64,000 bases of DNA from Anaeromyces robustus (GCA_002104895.1 MCFG01000149.1:60001-124000), one strand, 5' to 3'. Counted from the first letter of the stretch, positions 24,840-35,200 are shown. Program-made: numbers and translations. Notes: generated by a model from the letters alone, not told the origin.

Positions 24840-25169
24840 TATTAATTGATTTATCTTTATAAAATAAAAAAAAATATTATTAAAATTTTTATAATAACAA
24901 ATACTTAATAAATTTTAAAAACATTACATTTCAGTTATATGACCATTTTCACATGTAATTTTATAGTATTTTTTAACATTGAGTTCACAACAGTTGAAAG
25001 ATTCATCTTTATGAATCATACTGTTGATATATTTACATTCATCACTTGTTTCATCTCGTTTTGATTTTGAACTTACCTCTCCACTTCTTTTAATATTTTG
25101 AATATTTTTTGCAAAAGTAGTATACAATAACACTACCTGAATAAAACTAAATATAAAGTAGAGTTTCAT
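22432..25169 (-). CDS. Secreted leucine-rich-repeat protein with three CBM18 chitin-binding modules (nine exons)
   Basis: Exons on the minus strand are 25169-24928, 24796-24725, 24619-24548, 24351-24283, 24158-24090, 23983-23915, 23740-23669, 23541-23491 and 23275-22432. All introns are GT..AG and phase 2. The joined length is 1560 nt, giving 519 residues with no internal stop. The protein has a signal peptide (1-20), a Cys-containing N-cap (DECKYIN to NGHITE), and six LRRs of 23-24 residues with the core IPESIG.LT.L, one per exon (exons 2-7). A CIDC-type C-cap follows in exon 8 and the start of exon 9. The remainder is Thr/Lys/Ser linkers with hevein-like CBM18 modules at about 284-321, 379-416 and 479-518, each with eight Cys and the CPSGQCCS.YGWCG signature. 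It is likely extracellular, with chitin recognition through CBM18 and protein contacts through the LRR. Function is inferred. Confidence 0.85.
22439..22557 (-). other. CBM18 module 3
   Basis: The order CGKGYDKC, PSGQCCSRYGWCG and CQSEFGKC holds all eight hevein cysteines. It is the most divergent of the three copies and closes the protein. Confidence 0.85.
22744..22857 (-). other. CBM18 module 2
   Basis: CGKEYGRC, PSGQCCSKYGWCG and CQSEFGKC. At the DNA level this block and about 25 flanking bases on either side are almost identical to module 1, pointing to a recent internal duplication of about 285 bp. Confidence 0.85.
23029..23142 (-). other. CBM18 module 1
   Basis: Same sequence as module 2 in all cysteine and aromatic positions. 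It is preceded by a Thr-rich linker encoded by an ACT repeat (23170-23215). Confidence 0.85.
24193..24267. repeat. (ATATT)n pentanucleotide within intron 3
   Basis: About 13 ATATT units inside the intron between exons 4 and 5 of the LRR-CBM18 gene (by numbering from the minus-strand start). Confidence 0.8.
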
Positions 25170-27371
25170 ATTATTTTAATTCAAATATTTTAAATTAAAT
25201 TAGTTAATTTGTACTATATTTTTATAGTATTATTAAAAAGATAAAAGAAATATTTTTTCAAATTAAATATTATTCTTATTTTTTTTTTATGATGATTAAA
25301 AAAAATATATATATTATTATTTTAATATTATTTTAAAATATTTCTTTCTTTCTTTATTTATTTATTTTTTTCTTTTTTTTTGTATAGTTAATACTTTATA
25401 AAAAGGAATTTCTCTCTTTTTTTATATATGACCCCAAATCCCAAAAAAAAAAAAAAAAAAAAAAAAATTAATTAAATATAATTAAATATAATTAATTAAA
25501 TATAATTAAATATAATAATAATAAATAAATAATAAATATAATAAATATAATAAATATAATATAATATAACAAATTTAATATAAATAATAAATATAATATA
25601 TAATAAATATAACATATAATAAATTTATGATAAAAAAAAAAAAAAAAAAAAAAAAAAGACAAGATGAATAAAATATAAATATAAATATAAATATATTAAA
25701 TATATATAATAAATATATTAAATATATAATTATTCTTATATATATTATATATTATATATAAAATAATAAATATATAGTTATTTCTATTAATGTATGTCAT
25801 ATAATGTCATATAATGTAATATAATGTAATGTAATGTACTAATAAATAATAAATAATAAATAATAAATAATAAATAATAAATAATAAATATAAATTTTTT
25901 TTAAAGTAAAAATTTTTTTTTTGTATTCCAAAAATGAATCATTTGCATTGAATGCATGCTAGCCACACTCAATTTATTCTATTTTCTATTTTTCTATTTT
26001 CTATCATATAACCAATCAATATGTTTATTTATTGACTTTTAACTAGAGTATGATAGTATATGATTATGTATAGTATGGATTATGTATAGTATGATTTATG
26101 ATTATCTCTTATCTTTTTTTATTTATAGAATTATTAATAATTATTAACTATTATTAACTATCTATTATTATTAATTATTATTTATTATTTATTATCTATT
26201 TATTATCTATTTATTATTATTATTATTATTTATTATCTATTTATTTATTATTAATTATTATTATTATTATCTATTTATTATTATTTATTATTATTTATTA
26301 TTTATTATTAACTATTATCTATTATTATCTATTTATTAAAAAAAATAATATAAAACTTCTTTTTTTTTATTTTTTATTTTTTAGTTTTTATTTTTTATTT
26401 TATTTTATTTTTATATTTATTTTATTTTTTATTTTTATATTTATTTTATATTTATATTTATAATAAATGAATGAATGAATGAATTAATTAAGGAAAAATA
26501 ATATTTTTTTTGTATGATATAATTTAATCTATAAAATTTCTAGAGTAAGAAAGAAGTTCAATGCATTCATTCTCCATATTAAAATATTAAAAAGAAAAAA
26601 CTTTTCTTTCAAGCGTTTTTGCACAAATGAATTTCTTTATTTAATTTATTTCTTTATTTAATTTAATTATATTTTATTATACATAATTCTATATATTAAA
26701 AGTTTATTATTATATATTAAAAAATTAAATTAAAGAATTCTTTTTAACAACAATAAAAAAAATAAAAATTTAATTTAATTTAATTTTTTTTTTTTTTTTT
26801 TATATTAAAAATTTTTAGTAATATATGTAAATATATTCTATAATATATTATTCTAATATAATAATCATATATTATTTTATATGAATTATTTAGAAATTAA
26901 ATTAAATATTTATAATGAAAATATATTATTTATTTAATTTTTTAAATATTGGAATTTTAAATTTTAAATTTTAAATTTTAAATTTTTTTGGATTTGAATT
27001 TGAATTTGAATTTTTTTTTTTTTTTTTTCATTTCATTTTATAAATACTTTAAGTAAAATTTTCTTTATTCTTTTATTATTGTAATGATGAATTAAAAATT
27101 ATTGAAAGAAAAAAAAAATACTGTTTGTTTGTTATTTTTAATTAATGAAGGTTTTTATTGGCATTCCCACTTTATAATAGTAAAAAAAAATTTTTGTTAT
27201 ATTTTCTAATAAAATGGTATTATTATAACTTTTTATTCTTTATGATTATTTATTGTTTAGATATAAAACTTTAATATTTTTTGCTTTTTTTAATATAAAA
27301 AAAAATAATATAATTCTTTTTTCATTTATTAATCATAATTATTATTATAATATATTAACCTTAGTTTTTGT
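25170..27371. other. Upstream flank of the LRR-CBM18 gene, AT-rich
   Basis: A runs, TAAATAA units (25838-25890), TTATTA blocks and T runs. The patch at 25935-26050 is slightly richer in G/C but has no open frame. I see no gene. Confidence 0.55.
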
Positions 27372-27592
27372 TATTATTAAATAATAAAAAAAACATTTAA
27401 ATAGAAAAATTAAATAATAAAAAAAACATTTAAATAGAAAAATTAAATAATAATAAAAAAACATTTAAATAGAAAAATTAAATAATAAAAAAAACATTTA
27501 AATAGAAAAATTAAATAATAAAAAAAAATTTAAATAGAAAAATTAAATAATAAAAAAAACATTTAAATAGAAAAATTAAATAATAAAAATAA
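27372..27592. repeat. Minisatellite, period about 33 bp, six copies
   Basis: The unit contains AACATTTAAATAGAAAAATT followed by AAATAATAAAAA. Copies differ by one to three bases, and the last copy degenerates. Confidence 0.85.
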
Positions 27593-27886
27593 TAAAATAG
27601 AAAATAGAAAAAAAAAATATATATATATATAATATATAACAATGAAACAATATAACTTTTTTTTTTTTATTTTTGATTTATATTTTTCAATAGTTGTAAA
27701 TAATATTTTAAATATGATAAATACTCTTATATACATTTTTAAATATAATATATAAAAAGTTTTATTCATTAATAATATTTTGATTTAAATAATTAATATT
27801 ATGATCCATAATAATAAGTCATATAAGTATTATTCATATTTTCCATTATTTCGGTAGCACTAATTCATCTTCAAACTAGAATATCT

Positions 27887-28205
27887 TGGTGTTAAGATAA
27901 TAATTAACGCCTTAATGTAATATTTTTTTAATTGTAATTTTAAGTCACTACATATAGTGACTTATAATATTATATAAAATATTTCTGAAAAATTATGATG
28001 AAACAATGATTTAAATCAATTTAGTAAAGTTTTAAATAAAAAATAATCAAATAAAATATTAATTTATTTTGTGAAATATTTTAATTTTTTTTTTTTATTT
28101 TTAATCTATATAATTTTATATTGTTTATAATTTCAAAATATAAAATAAATTAATTATTAATTGTTTTTTTAGAATAATAAATAAATATATAATAAATGAA
28201 CTCAA
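27887..28205 (+). mobile_element. C-family LTR fragment
   Basis: It begins TGTTAAGATAATAATTAACGCC, and then follows the C-family LTR order: GAAACAAT.ATTTAAATCAA, TTAATTTATTTTGTGAAATA, and AGAATAATAAATAAAT...AATGAACTCA. It stops in the middle of the LTR, at the word AATGAACTCAAATTG, where an integrase remnant begins. The right half of the LTR is missing. Confidence 0.7.
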
Positions 28206-29160
28206 ATTGCAAAAGCTTTCATGAAAGATATATTTAAATTACATAGTTTACCAAAAAAAAAAAAATATTTATACTGATCGAGGAACTCAGTTTACTTTAG
28301 AGAACTTTTTGGCAACAATTATAATTAGAATTATCACATTTATACAACCAAATATTGTAATCATTGACCATCATGAAACGGTTGGTCAAGTAGAAAGATG
28401 TAATTCTTTCATAAAATAGTAAATAAGATACTATTCAAAATCGTATAACTATGATAATTGGATAAATTAGATAAATTGATTTGTATTTTTATTGAATTCA
28501 CTTATAAATAAAGCTATGAAATGAATCAATTAAAAGAATTATCATTCTCTTTTATCAATTATAGATATCTTCTTTTCAATGAATGAATTTTTTTTGTTTT
28601 TTGATACTATCAATTATTCTAAGGTAATAAAAATTATTAATAATATGAGTGAAAATTTTAACCATATTAAAATTGTATTAATTAGATCGAAAGATTTATT
28701 ATAAATGAAAAGCCAATAAGAAAAGAATAATGGAACCAAGTTTTGAAATAAACGTTAAAAGTTTGGATTCAACTTCCTCCTTCTTTAAATACTCTTTGAA
28801 GAATATTCAAATTTATCACCTTGTAAATATGATCCATATAAAGGACTAGAAAAACTAATTAATAATAATTATAAAATAAATATTTTTTTTTTTTAAATTA
28901 CCTTTTCCAAAACATTATCTAATATTTCCATATATCAGAATTAGAACCCTTTTTTTATTCCAACACCCAAATCCAAATAAATTTATTAATAGAACTTTAG
29001 ATAAAGAATCAATAAAATATATTTTAAAAATTTCAGGTTTCAGAATAAACTAAAATTAAAGAAACAATATGATTAATACAAAGTACATTATAAATACAAA
29101 ATATTTTATTGTAATTGGGTACCTTCAAGGGAGGTAGAAGACAATCCTCATCATCAAAAA
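28206..29160 (+). pseudogene. Decayed Ty3/gypsy integrase to C-terminal domain, D-like family
   Basis: Readable pieces are AKAFMKDIFKLHSLP, YTDRGTQFT (integrase second Asp), DHHETVGQVERCNSFI (catalytic Glu region) and, at about 29079-29157, YKVHYKYKI...NWVPSREVEDNP. Each matches the corresponding part of element D (for example TDHHETVGQVERCNSFIEQ). A 13-base A run and many stops and frame changes show long decay. The catalytic Asp of the first motif lies upstream and is lost with the junction to the LTR fragment. Confidence 0.7.
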
Positions 29161-29220
29161 AAATATATTTATTATACTTTAAAAATTAATATTTAAATTT
29201 CATTTTGTTTTATTTAAAGT

Positions 29221-29299
29221 AAGGGAGAAAAAGCAGAAGTTTTAGATATAGATCTTCATGAAAGGAGTGCAGAAGATATTAAAGATTATCATGATGCAG
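29221..29299 (+). other. Short open fragment, possibly coding
   Basis: GEKAEVLDIDLHERSAEDIK reads openly and ends at a GT-starting A-rich stretch. It could be the 3' part of the neighbouring retroelement or a stray exon. No family is recognised. Confidence 0.25.
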
Positions 29300-30736
29300 G
29301 TAAAAAAAAAAAAAAAAAAAAAAAGAAATTCGGTTTTTTATATTATTAATATTCAGACTACATAAATTAATATTTATGAAAATATTTTTCAGATTTTTTT
29401 TTGAAATTTTTTTAGACGTCCAAAATTTAAAATTTTTTTTTCAACTAAACAAAATGTAATTTACATCAAAATTGAAAAAAATTTTTTTTTTTTTTTTCAA
29501 ATTCTTTATTAATTAAATATTAAAATTTAAATCAGTTTTCTTATCAATTTTGGAGTATATTTTTATATATATATATATATATTCTTTGATAATAATATTT
29601 TATGTTTTATATTTTAAAAAAAATTTACTAATTTTTATATAAAATTCTCCTCATCAAGTTTTTTTCCAAAATTGTAATATTCAATACTTCAATAAAAAAT
29701 AAAATACAGATTTTTTTTTTTTTTTTTATTTTTTTTTATTTTCTTTATTATTCTTTTATGTGATTTTCATAATAAAAAAAAATAATTTTTTTTTTTTTAA
29801 TTTCATTTTTCATTTTCATTTCAAGTTATTTTTTTGAAATTTCGTGAAAATGGTCATAATACTTTTTTCTAAAACTAAAAAGTACAACTTGTAAAGGAAA
29901 AAAATTTTTTTTTTTCAATAATTTAAAATTTTTAATAATTTAATAATTTAAATTTTTATTCCTTTATTTATTTATTTTTTTTTTTTTATATTTTTTTTTT
30001 ATATTTTTTATATTATTTCACTTGGAATACGAATTAATGGGGAGAGGAGGAACGTTGTCAAGAAAAATAAGTGGATTTAAAAATATTTTTTAAATATATA
30101 TATATATATCTTTATATATAACAATGAAATTTCCATTAAAAATGAAATATTTTTCAAAAAATAATTATTTCTTTTTTACTAACTTTTAATTATTTTAAGA
30201 TTAATACTAATTTTTTTTGTTAAAAATATTATGAAAGAGTTACGAAAGAAAAATTAATTTAATTTAAAAAATCTTTATCTCACAATAAAAATATTTCATG
30301 AATAAATAATGAATGTACTCCAAGAAATAGAATCTTATTTAATATGAAAATATAACCAGAAATTGTATCAATTGAGAAAGAATTATTTTAAAATAATAAT
30401 TTATAATAATTAATAATTAATTAATAATTAATTAATGAAGCTTTTGATTAATCACGAATATTAAACTATTAAATTTAAACAATAATAATTATTAAATATA
30501 TTATTACAACTATTATTACTAGAATATTATTATTTATTGTAATGTTATCAAAAAAAAAAAAATAGATTACAATAACTAAACATATAAACACTGAAATGAA
30601 CATATGCAACAAAGAAAATTGGTTTATTAAATAATATTTTTATTATTAATTAATAAAAAATTAAAATTAAAAATTTAAAATGCTAAGAAATTAACAACTA
30701 CACCTTTTTTAAAATTTTATTGAAAATTTTAAAGTA

Positions 30737-30884
30737 TTTATATTTATATTTATATTTATATTTATATTTATATTTATATTTATATTTATATTTATATTTA
30801 TATTTATATTTATATTTATATTTATATTTATATTTATATTTATATTTATATTTATATTTATATTTATATTTATATTTATATTTA
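30737..30884. repeat. (TTTATA)n hexanucleotide array
   Basis: About 25 uninterrupted units. Confidence 0.92.
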
Positions 30885-31802
30885 TACTTAGTTATATAGT
30901 TTGTAAATAAACTAGTATAATATATAAATAACTAAATTTTAATCATTAATAAATTTATTTATTATTTCTAAAAAAAATGGAAATTTTGAATTAATTAACT
31001 GTTAAAAATTAAGACTAAATAATTTTCAATTGAGTTCATTTATTATTGATTTATTTATTTATTATTCTAATATTTAATAATTGATTTATATCAATAATAA
31101 ATACATCATGTATATTATGTATATTGCATTTCTATAATATTTGGTTATGCAAATAATGTATTTATTTTTTTTTTTTTTTTGTATAAATATATAATTATCT
31201 TTATTGTAAATTAAAATTAAAAAGTGTAGTGTTCTTTAGATCGATCATTAAAAATATTTCTTCGATTAATAATTATATATATATAAATATATAAAAATAT
31301 GGGTTTAACATTTATTTAACTAATAATTAAATAAATAAAAATATTATTTAAATCTAAATGATTTAATTGTGGTGTTCATAATTTTAGTATTTTTTTTTTT
31401 TAATTTGTACAAATTATTTTTAAAATTTTTATTTTAACAGATTAAGCGTCTCAAGACTCTAAAACATATAAATTTAAATAACAAAAAAAAATAAAAAAAA
31501 AAAAAAATGAAGAATCAAGAAGAGAATCCATCAGACATAAAAATGTCTACGAAAAAAAAAATCAAAATATTCTAAAAAATTTTGATCTTTCAATATATGG
31601 TTTTTTTTTTAGGAAAAGTCATACTTATGAATTAAATAGGGACAACTTTACTATTTAGCAACTATTTGTCAAAGGTTTTCGAAGATATTATATAATTTAG
31701 AAAATTGGGGTGGAATAGAATCATACCCCCCTAAAAAAAAAAAAAAAAAAAAGGACAAACATGAATATAGATGGAAATGAATTTTTAAAAACACTTTTTC
31801 GA

Positions 31803-31866
31803 ATACAATACAATACAATACAATACAATACAATATAATACAATTACTATACTATACTATACTATA
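31803..31866. repeat. (AATAC)n then (ACTAT)n repeats
   Basis: Eight or so AATAC units pass into five ACTAT units. Confidence 0.85.
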
Positions 31867-31982
31867 AAAGGAGTAATAACCAAAGATTTAGCTACGAATA
31901 AATGATATGATATGCAAATAAGTATTAATTAAAAGTACTCTTGGAATAAGTTGCATTTCTTAATGTTGCATTTTGCAATATA

Positions 31983-32300
31983 ATATGGGGCGCATAGTAA
32001 AAATTTACTAAAATAAATTAAATAATGAAAAAAAATTTAACACAAATTATGAAAGCCACGTTATGAAATAAAATAATATATAATTAAAAAAAATAAAATA
32101 AATAAAATATATATATATAAATGAATAGAAAGAATTTTTTTTTTTATTAATTACTAAAAAAAAATTAAAAAAAAAAAAATTAAAAATTCATTATAAAATT
32201 AAATATGTTTATTAAATATTTTTGATATGAATAATAAATAAATATAATAAATAATAAATAATATAACAGTATTTTATATGTATATTTTTATTAAAAAGAC
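31983..32300 (+). repeat. Dispersed repeat with GGGGCGCATAG core, copy 2
   Basis: ATATGGGGCGCATAGTAAA, then AATTATGAAAGCCACGTT, then ATATATAAATGAATAGAAA occur in the same order and spacing as at 2490-2650. The GCGC unit is single here and duplicated in copy 1. Confidence 0.6.
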
Positions 32301-32593
32301 GATAACAAATAATAAATAAAAAAATAATATAAACTTTAGTATAAAGAAAAGAAACAAATAAATAAATATTTTTTTATTAATTACTTATTTATTTACAAAA
32401 AAAATATAAAAATAAAAATTCATTAAAAAATTAAATATTTTTATAAAAATTTTTTTGATTTTGCAAAAAAATTTTAATATAAAATGGACGATAAACTAAA
32501 AAAATTGAGATAAGTGAAACAAATAGGAGAAAAGAACAAATTATAATAAATAAAAAATATAAATATAATTTTTCAACTCTTAAAAAAGATAAT

Positions 32594-32935
32594 ACAAAAG
32601 TATATTTGATGTACTGAATTATAGAACGTCAAATAAATGTAAATCTTTCATTATTTTAAATAATAATAAAGAAGTTTTAAAATATGAAAATTCACATAAA
32701 CATCTTTAGAAAGAATTTAGTACATCTATTTCAATTACAAAACATAAAATTAAAAAAAATGGAATAAGAAAGAGTTTAATTCCTTTAGATATAAGGCCTA
32801 AACGAATATTTGATGAAGTTTCTCAAGAATTGGGACTTATATGTCCCGAATATAGTACAATTAAATCTCAAATAATAAGAAATATAAATAAACAATTACC
32901 TCCAAAAATAAAAAATTTTGATGATATTCTATTTT
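32594..32935 (+). pseudogene. FLYWCH/MULE-type transposon protein fragment
   Basis: One frame is open apart from a TAG at 32707-32709. It begins with a Cys/His zinc-finger-like segment (YRTSNKCKSFIIL ... YENSHKH), as in FLYWCH domains of Mutator-like transposons. A helix-rich part follows (RKSLIPLDIRPKRIFDEVSQ, PEYSTIKSQIIRNINKQLPP). These latter motifs are typical of MULE-associated proteins in these fungi as far as I recall. The tail stops where an oppositely oriented RT fragment begins. Confidence 0.45.
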
Positions 32936-33780
32936 CGGAAATTAAGTATCCTAAATATTCAAATTCAGAAGGAAAGAAAATACATTTCTCTAGTTTACAA
33001 TAAAAATTGTTTATTTCAAATTGTTGAAGAGTAAAAGCACATAATTTTAAGCATTCTTCCTTAGTATTCGCATATATGTGTATATCATCTAAATATACAT
33101 CGATTCCTTCATTAATGAATTTTTCTAATAATAGATTTAAAATTGATTGAAATATTGATGGGGCTGTAGAAAACCCAAAAGGTAAAACATTCCATTGATA
33201 TTTTTGGTTTCTGAATCTAAAATTTGTTAGGAAACGATATCTTGGTTCTAAATATATTTGGTTATAAGCGTTTTTTAAATCTAGAAGTATATGAAATTTA
33301 TAAGAAGCTGCTCGATGTACTAATTATTGCAAGTTGGAAATAGGATATTGATTAAGTAATAAACAATTATTTGTTAATACATAATTAAAGACTGTTCAAA
33401 ATGTTCCATCTTTTTTAGGAACATTGAATACATTACAACCAAAGCTTGCTCTTATTTTACTAATCTTTTTTGCTTCCAATAATTCGTTAAACTCTTCTTC
33501 TAAAGCGTCCTCTTGATTTTTGTTAAGTTTTATGTGAGGCATTTTTAGTATAAGGTTGGTTTTAGTTTTTCTCTCCTGTTTTCTAAAATATTTAAAAAAT
33601 AAGAATATCTTATAGGAAATATCTTTGCGGGATTTAATTCAGTAAGGGCTGCATCTCCTAAAATAATTTTACCAAAAAAGAATGATTTCTTTCCCTTCCC
33701 TTTCCTTTCGGAGTCAACTATAATAAATTTTTGATTAAATATGTAATATTGATTTTTCTTAAATTCGATTGCAACATTTA
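32926..33780 (-). pseudogene. Decayed gypsy-type reverse transcriptase (lineage different from A-D)
   Basis: From about 33545 downward the minus strand reads KNQEDALEEEFNELLEAKKI, CNVFNVPKKDG, ILLDLKNAYNQIYLEPRYRF, VLPFGFSTAPSIFQS, VYLDDIHIYA (catalytic YLDD) and FYCKLEKCIFFPSEFEYLGY. The frame is interrupted by TGA (33396-33398) and TAA (33324-33326). Upstream (33780-33600) are protease-like fragments (KFIIVDSER, KIILGDAALTE). Element A has YIDD and distinct flanking sequence, so this belongs to another lineage. It ends abruptly near 32930 against the MULE fragment. Confidence 0.65.
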
Positions 33781-33795
33781 AATAACAGTACTCAT

Positions 33796-33839
33796 TTATA
33801 TATTGTTATTAATTTTCTTAAATTAATAACAATATATAA
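33796..33839. repeat. Hairpin with 20-bp perfect arms
   Basis: TTATATATTGTTATTAATTT (33796-33815) and its exact reverse complement (33820-33839) are separated by TCTT. It lies between the RT fragment and the LTR of element B. Confidence 0.85.
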
Positions 33840-33879
33840 AGAATATAAACTAAAATAAAATATAATCAAATAGTAAAAT

Positions 33880-34011
33880 ACAGATAAAATAAAAATAAAA
33901 TAAAATTAAAATTGATAATTGGAACTAATGGGTTTTGAACTCGAGAAGTATAGACTGTAGTCTTAGTTACTAACTACTAAGACAAGTTACTTGGTTTAGT
34001 GATTCGTTACA
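33880..34011 (-). mobile_element. Element B 3' LTR (5' part visible)
   Basis: On the minus strand the LTR begins TGTAACGAATCACTAAACC at 34011, directly after a polypurine tract. A tRNA-like stretch with a B-box-like GAGTTCAAAACC (33942-33931) follows. The far end of the LTR is not recognisable, so the left border is approximate. Confidence 0.55.
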
Positions 34012-34185
34012 TGGTCCTCCTCTAGGATTCGGATACCAGACGAATCTATAATACTACTCTCGCTTAATTTGACTGAAATATTATCATAAAAATCTTTGAA
34101 AAATTTACATGAAATAAAATTTTTTTTTTATTTATTATTATCTATCTAGTGAAATTAACTACTTAAATATAAAATGAAAAAGTTA

Positions 34186-34236
<51 letters not shown>

Positions 34237-34323
34237 GTTTTATTAAAGTTGTTATAATTAATATTGATGATTCATTGGATAGAAAACTATTCATAGTAAA
34301 ATTTAAGATAAGGTAAATTGAAA
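34012..34323 (-). other. Element B 3' non-coding region and polypurine tract
   Basis: On the minus strand, AGAGGAGGACCA ends at 34012 next to the LTR. The 35 bases before it (GATTCGTCTGGTATCCGAAT and so on) are the same as before the 3' LTR of element A. A T run of about 45 bases lies at 34191-34234. Confidence 0.65.
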
Positions 34324-34659
34324 TTATTGTTTATTTCTTGAGTTGAATTCTTTAAGCAATTTAGGGCAATTTAAATTTGATTCAGGTTCCCAAGAAGCCT
34401 CAGATATAGGGTAGCCTTTCCATTTAATTAAATATTGAGTTTTCCCATAATACTTTCTCTTGTCGAGTATTTCTTCTACTTCATATTCTTGCTCGTCGTT
34501 AATTATTATGGGAGGTGGAGCAGGAGGGTTTCTATTAAATCTATCTTCATAATACGGCTCTAAACTAGAAACGTGGACTACTGGGTGTATCTTGATTGTT
34601 TTTGGTAATTCTAATTTATAAGAGACTTCAGAAATTTTTTCTAAAATTTTGTAGGGACC
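34324..34659 (-). pseudogene. Element B pol C-terminus: GPY/F and chromodomain
   Basis: The minus strand resumes the B polyprotein after the element A insertion, in the middle of the integrase GPY/F motif. It reads [33 protein letters not shown], then a chromodomain ([36 protein letters not shown]), then the stop. The part upstream of GP lies at 41693 and above. Chromodomains guide integration to specific chromatin in the Ty3/gypsy chromovirus group. Confidence 0.85.
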
Positions 34660-35189
34660 TGTAACGAAACTCATAATCAGTAAATTAGTAACCATGGTTT
34701 AGTGGTTAAATACTATGACCATCGAGCTGAACTCCTTGGGTTCGACTCACACTCATTCTCAATTTATAAAAAATTTTTTATTTTAAGAAAAATTTATTAT
34801 TAATTTCTGTATTTTATTTCTGTATTTTATTTCTGTATTTTATCATAGAAATTAATAGAATAAAATCAGAAATTTTCGGATAAAAATTTTTTATAATTTA
34901 TCCTTTTTCCATAAGATTCTTTTTTATCAAAAAAATTTAAGTTTCGAGAACTTTTTAGAAATTTTTATTATTTTCAAAAAAAAATATAAATAGGTGTAAA
35001 ATTCATTAATAAAATATTTTTAAATTCGTGCTTTTATTAATTAGTTTATAAGTAATTTGAAATATTATAATAACCAATTAATAATTAATATTTATACTTT
35101 AAAATTAATAAAACTTATTTCTAACAAAACATATTTATTTTAAATTACTTTATTGTTTATAAACCTATTGTGTAAAAGCAAACGTTACA
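34660..35189 (+). mobile_element. Element A 5' LTR
   Basis: 530 bp with terminal inverted repeat TGTAACG/CGTTACA. It holds a tRNA-like segment with A-box-like TGGTTTAGTGG (34695-34705) and B-box-like GGTTCGACTC (34739-34748), the threefold word TTTCTGTATTTTA, a TATA box and the self-priming sequence. Confidence 0.93.
34985..35037 (+). promoter_or_regulatory. Element A LTR promoter: TATA box and predicted transcript start
   Basis: TATAAATAG lies at 34985-34993. At 35028-35037, 43 bases on, lies GTGCTTTTAT, the exact reverse complement of the ten bases just after the LTR. In Tf1-type elements the transcript begins at such a sequence, so the R region is placed here by inference. Confidence 0.6.
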
Positions 35190-35200
35190 ATAAAAGCACC
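35190..35200 (+). promoter_or_regulatory. Element A primer-binding site (self-priming type)
   Basis: ATAAAAGCAC follows the LTR end directly and pairs over ten bases with 35028-35037. No TGG-starting tRNA primer site is present. Confidence 0.6.

Larger units (their letters stand above)
29300..31980. other. AT-rich region with simple repeats
   Basis: This stretch contains long T runs. A purine-rich GGGGAGAGGAGGAACG at about 30039-30054 is followed by TTGTCAAG, which looks like a polypurine tract next to an LTR start but has no confirmed LTR. A (TTTATA)n array lies at 30737-30884, and (AATAC)/(ACTAT) units at 31803-31865. Short frames near 31507-31700 are broken. No gene is supported. Confidence 0.5.

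Noticed and set aside
27372-27592. CRISPR-like array
   Set aside because: Units are contiguous without unique spacers and the organism is a eukaryote; it is a minisatellite.
32936-33003. Extension of the MULE-like frame to the TAA at 33001-33003
   Set aside because: This stretch is the antisense of well-recognised RT sequence (FYCKLEKCIFF), so the frame is only fortuitously open there.
34688-34757. A real tRNA gene
   Set aside because: A- and B-box-like words are present, but acceptor and anticodon stems do not pair; it is treated as tRNA-like LTR sequence.
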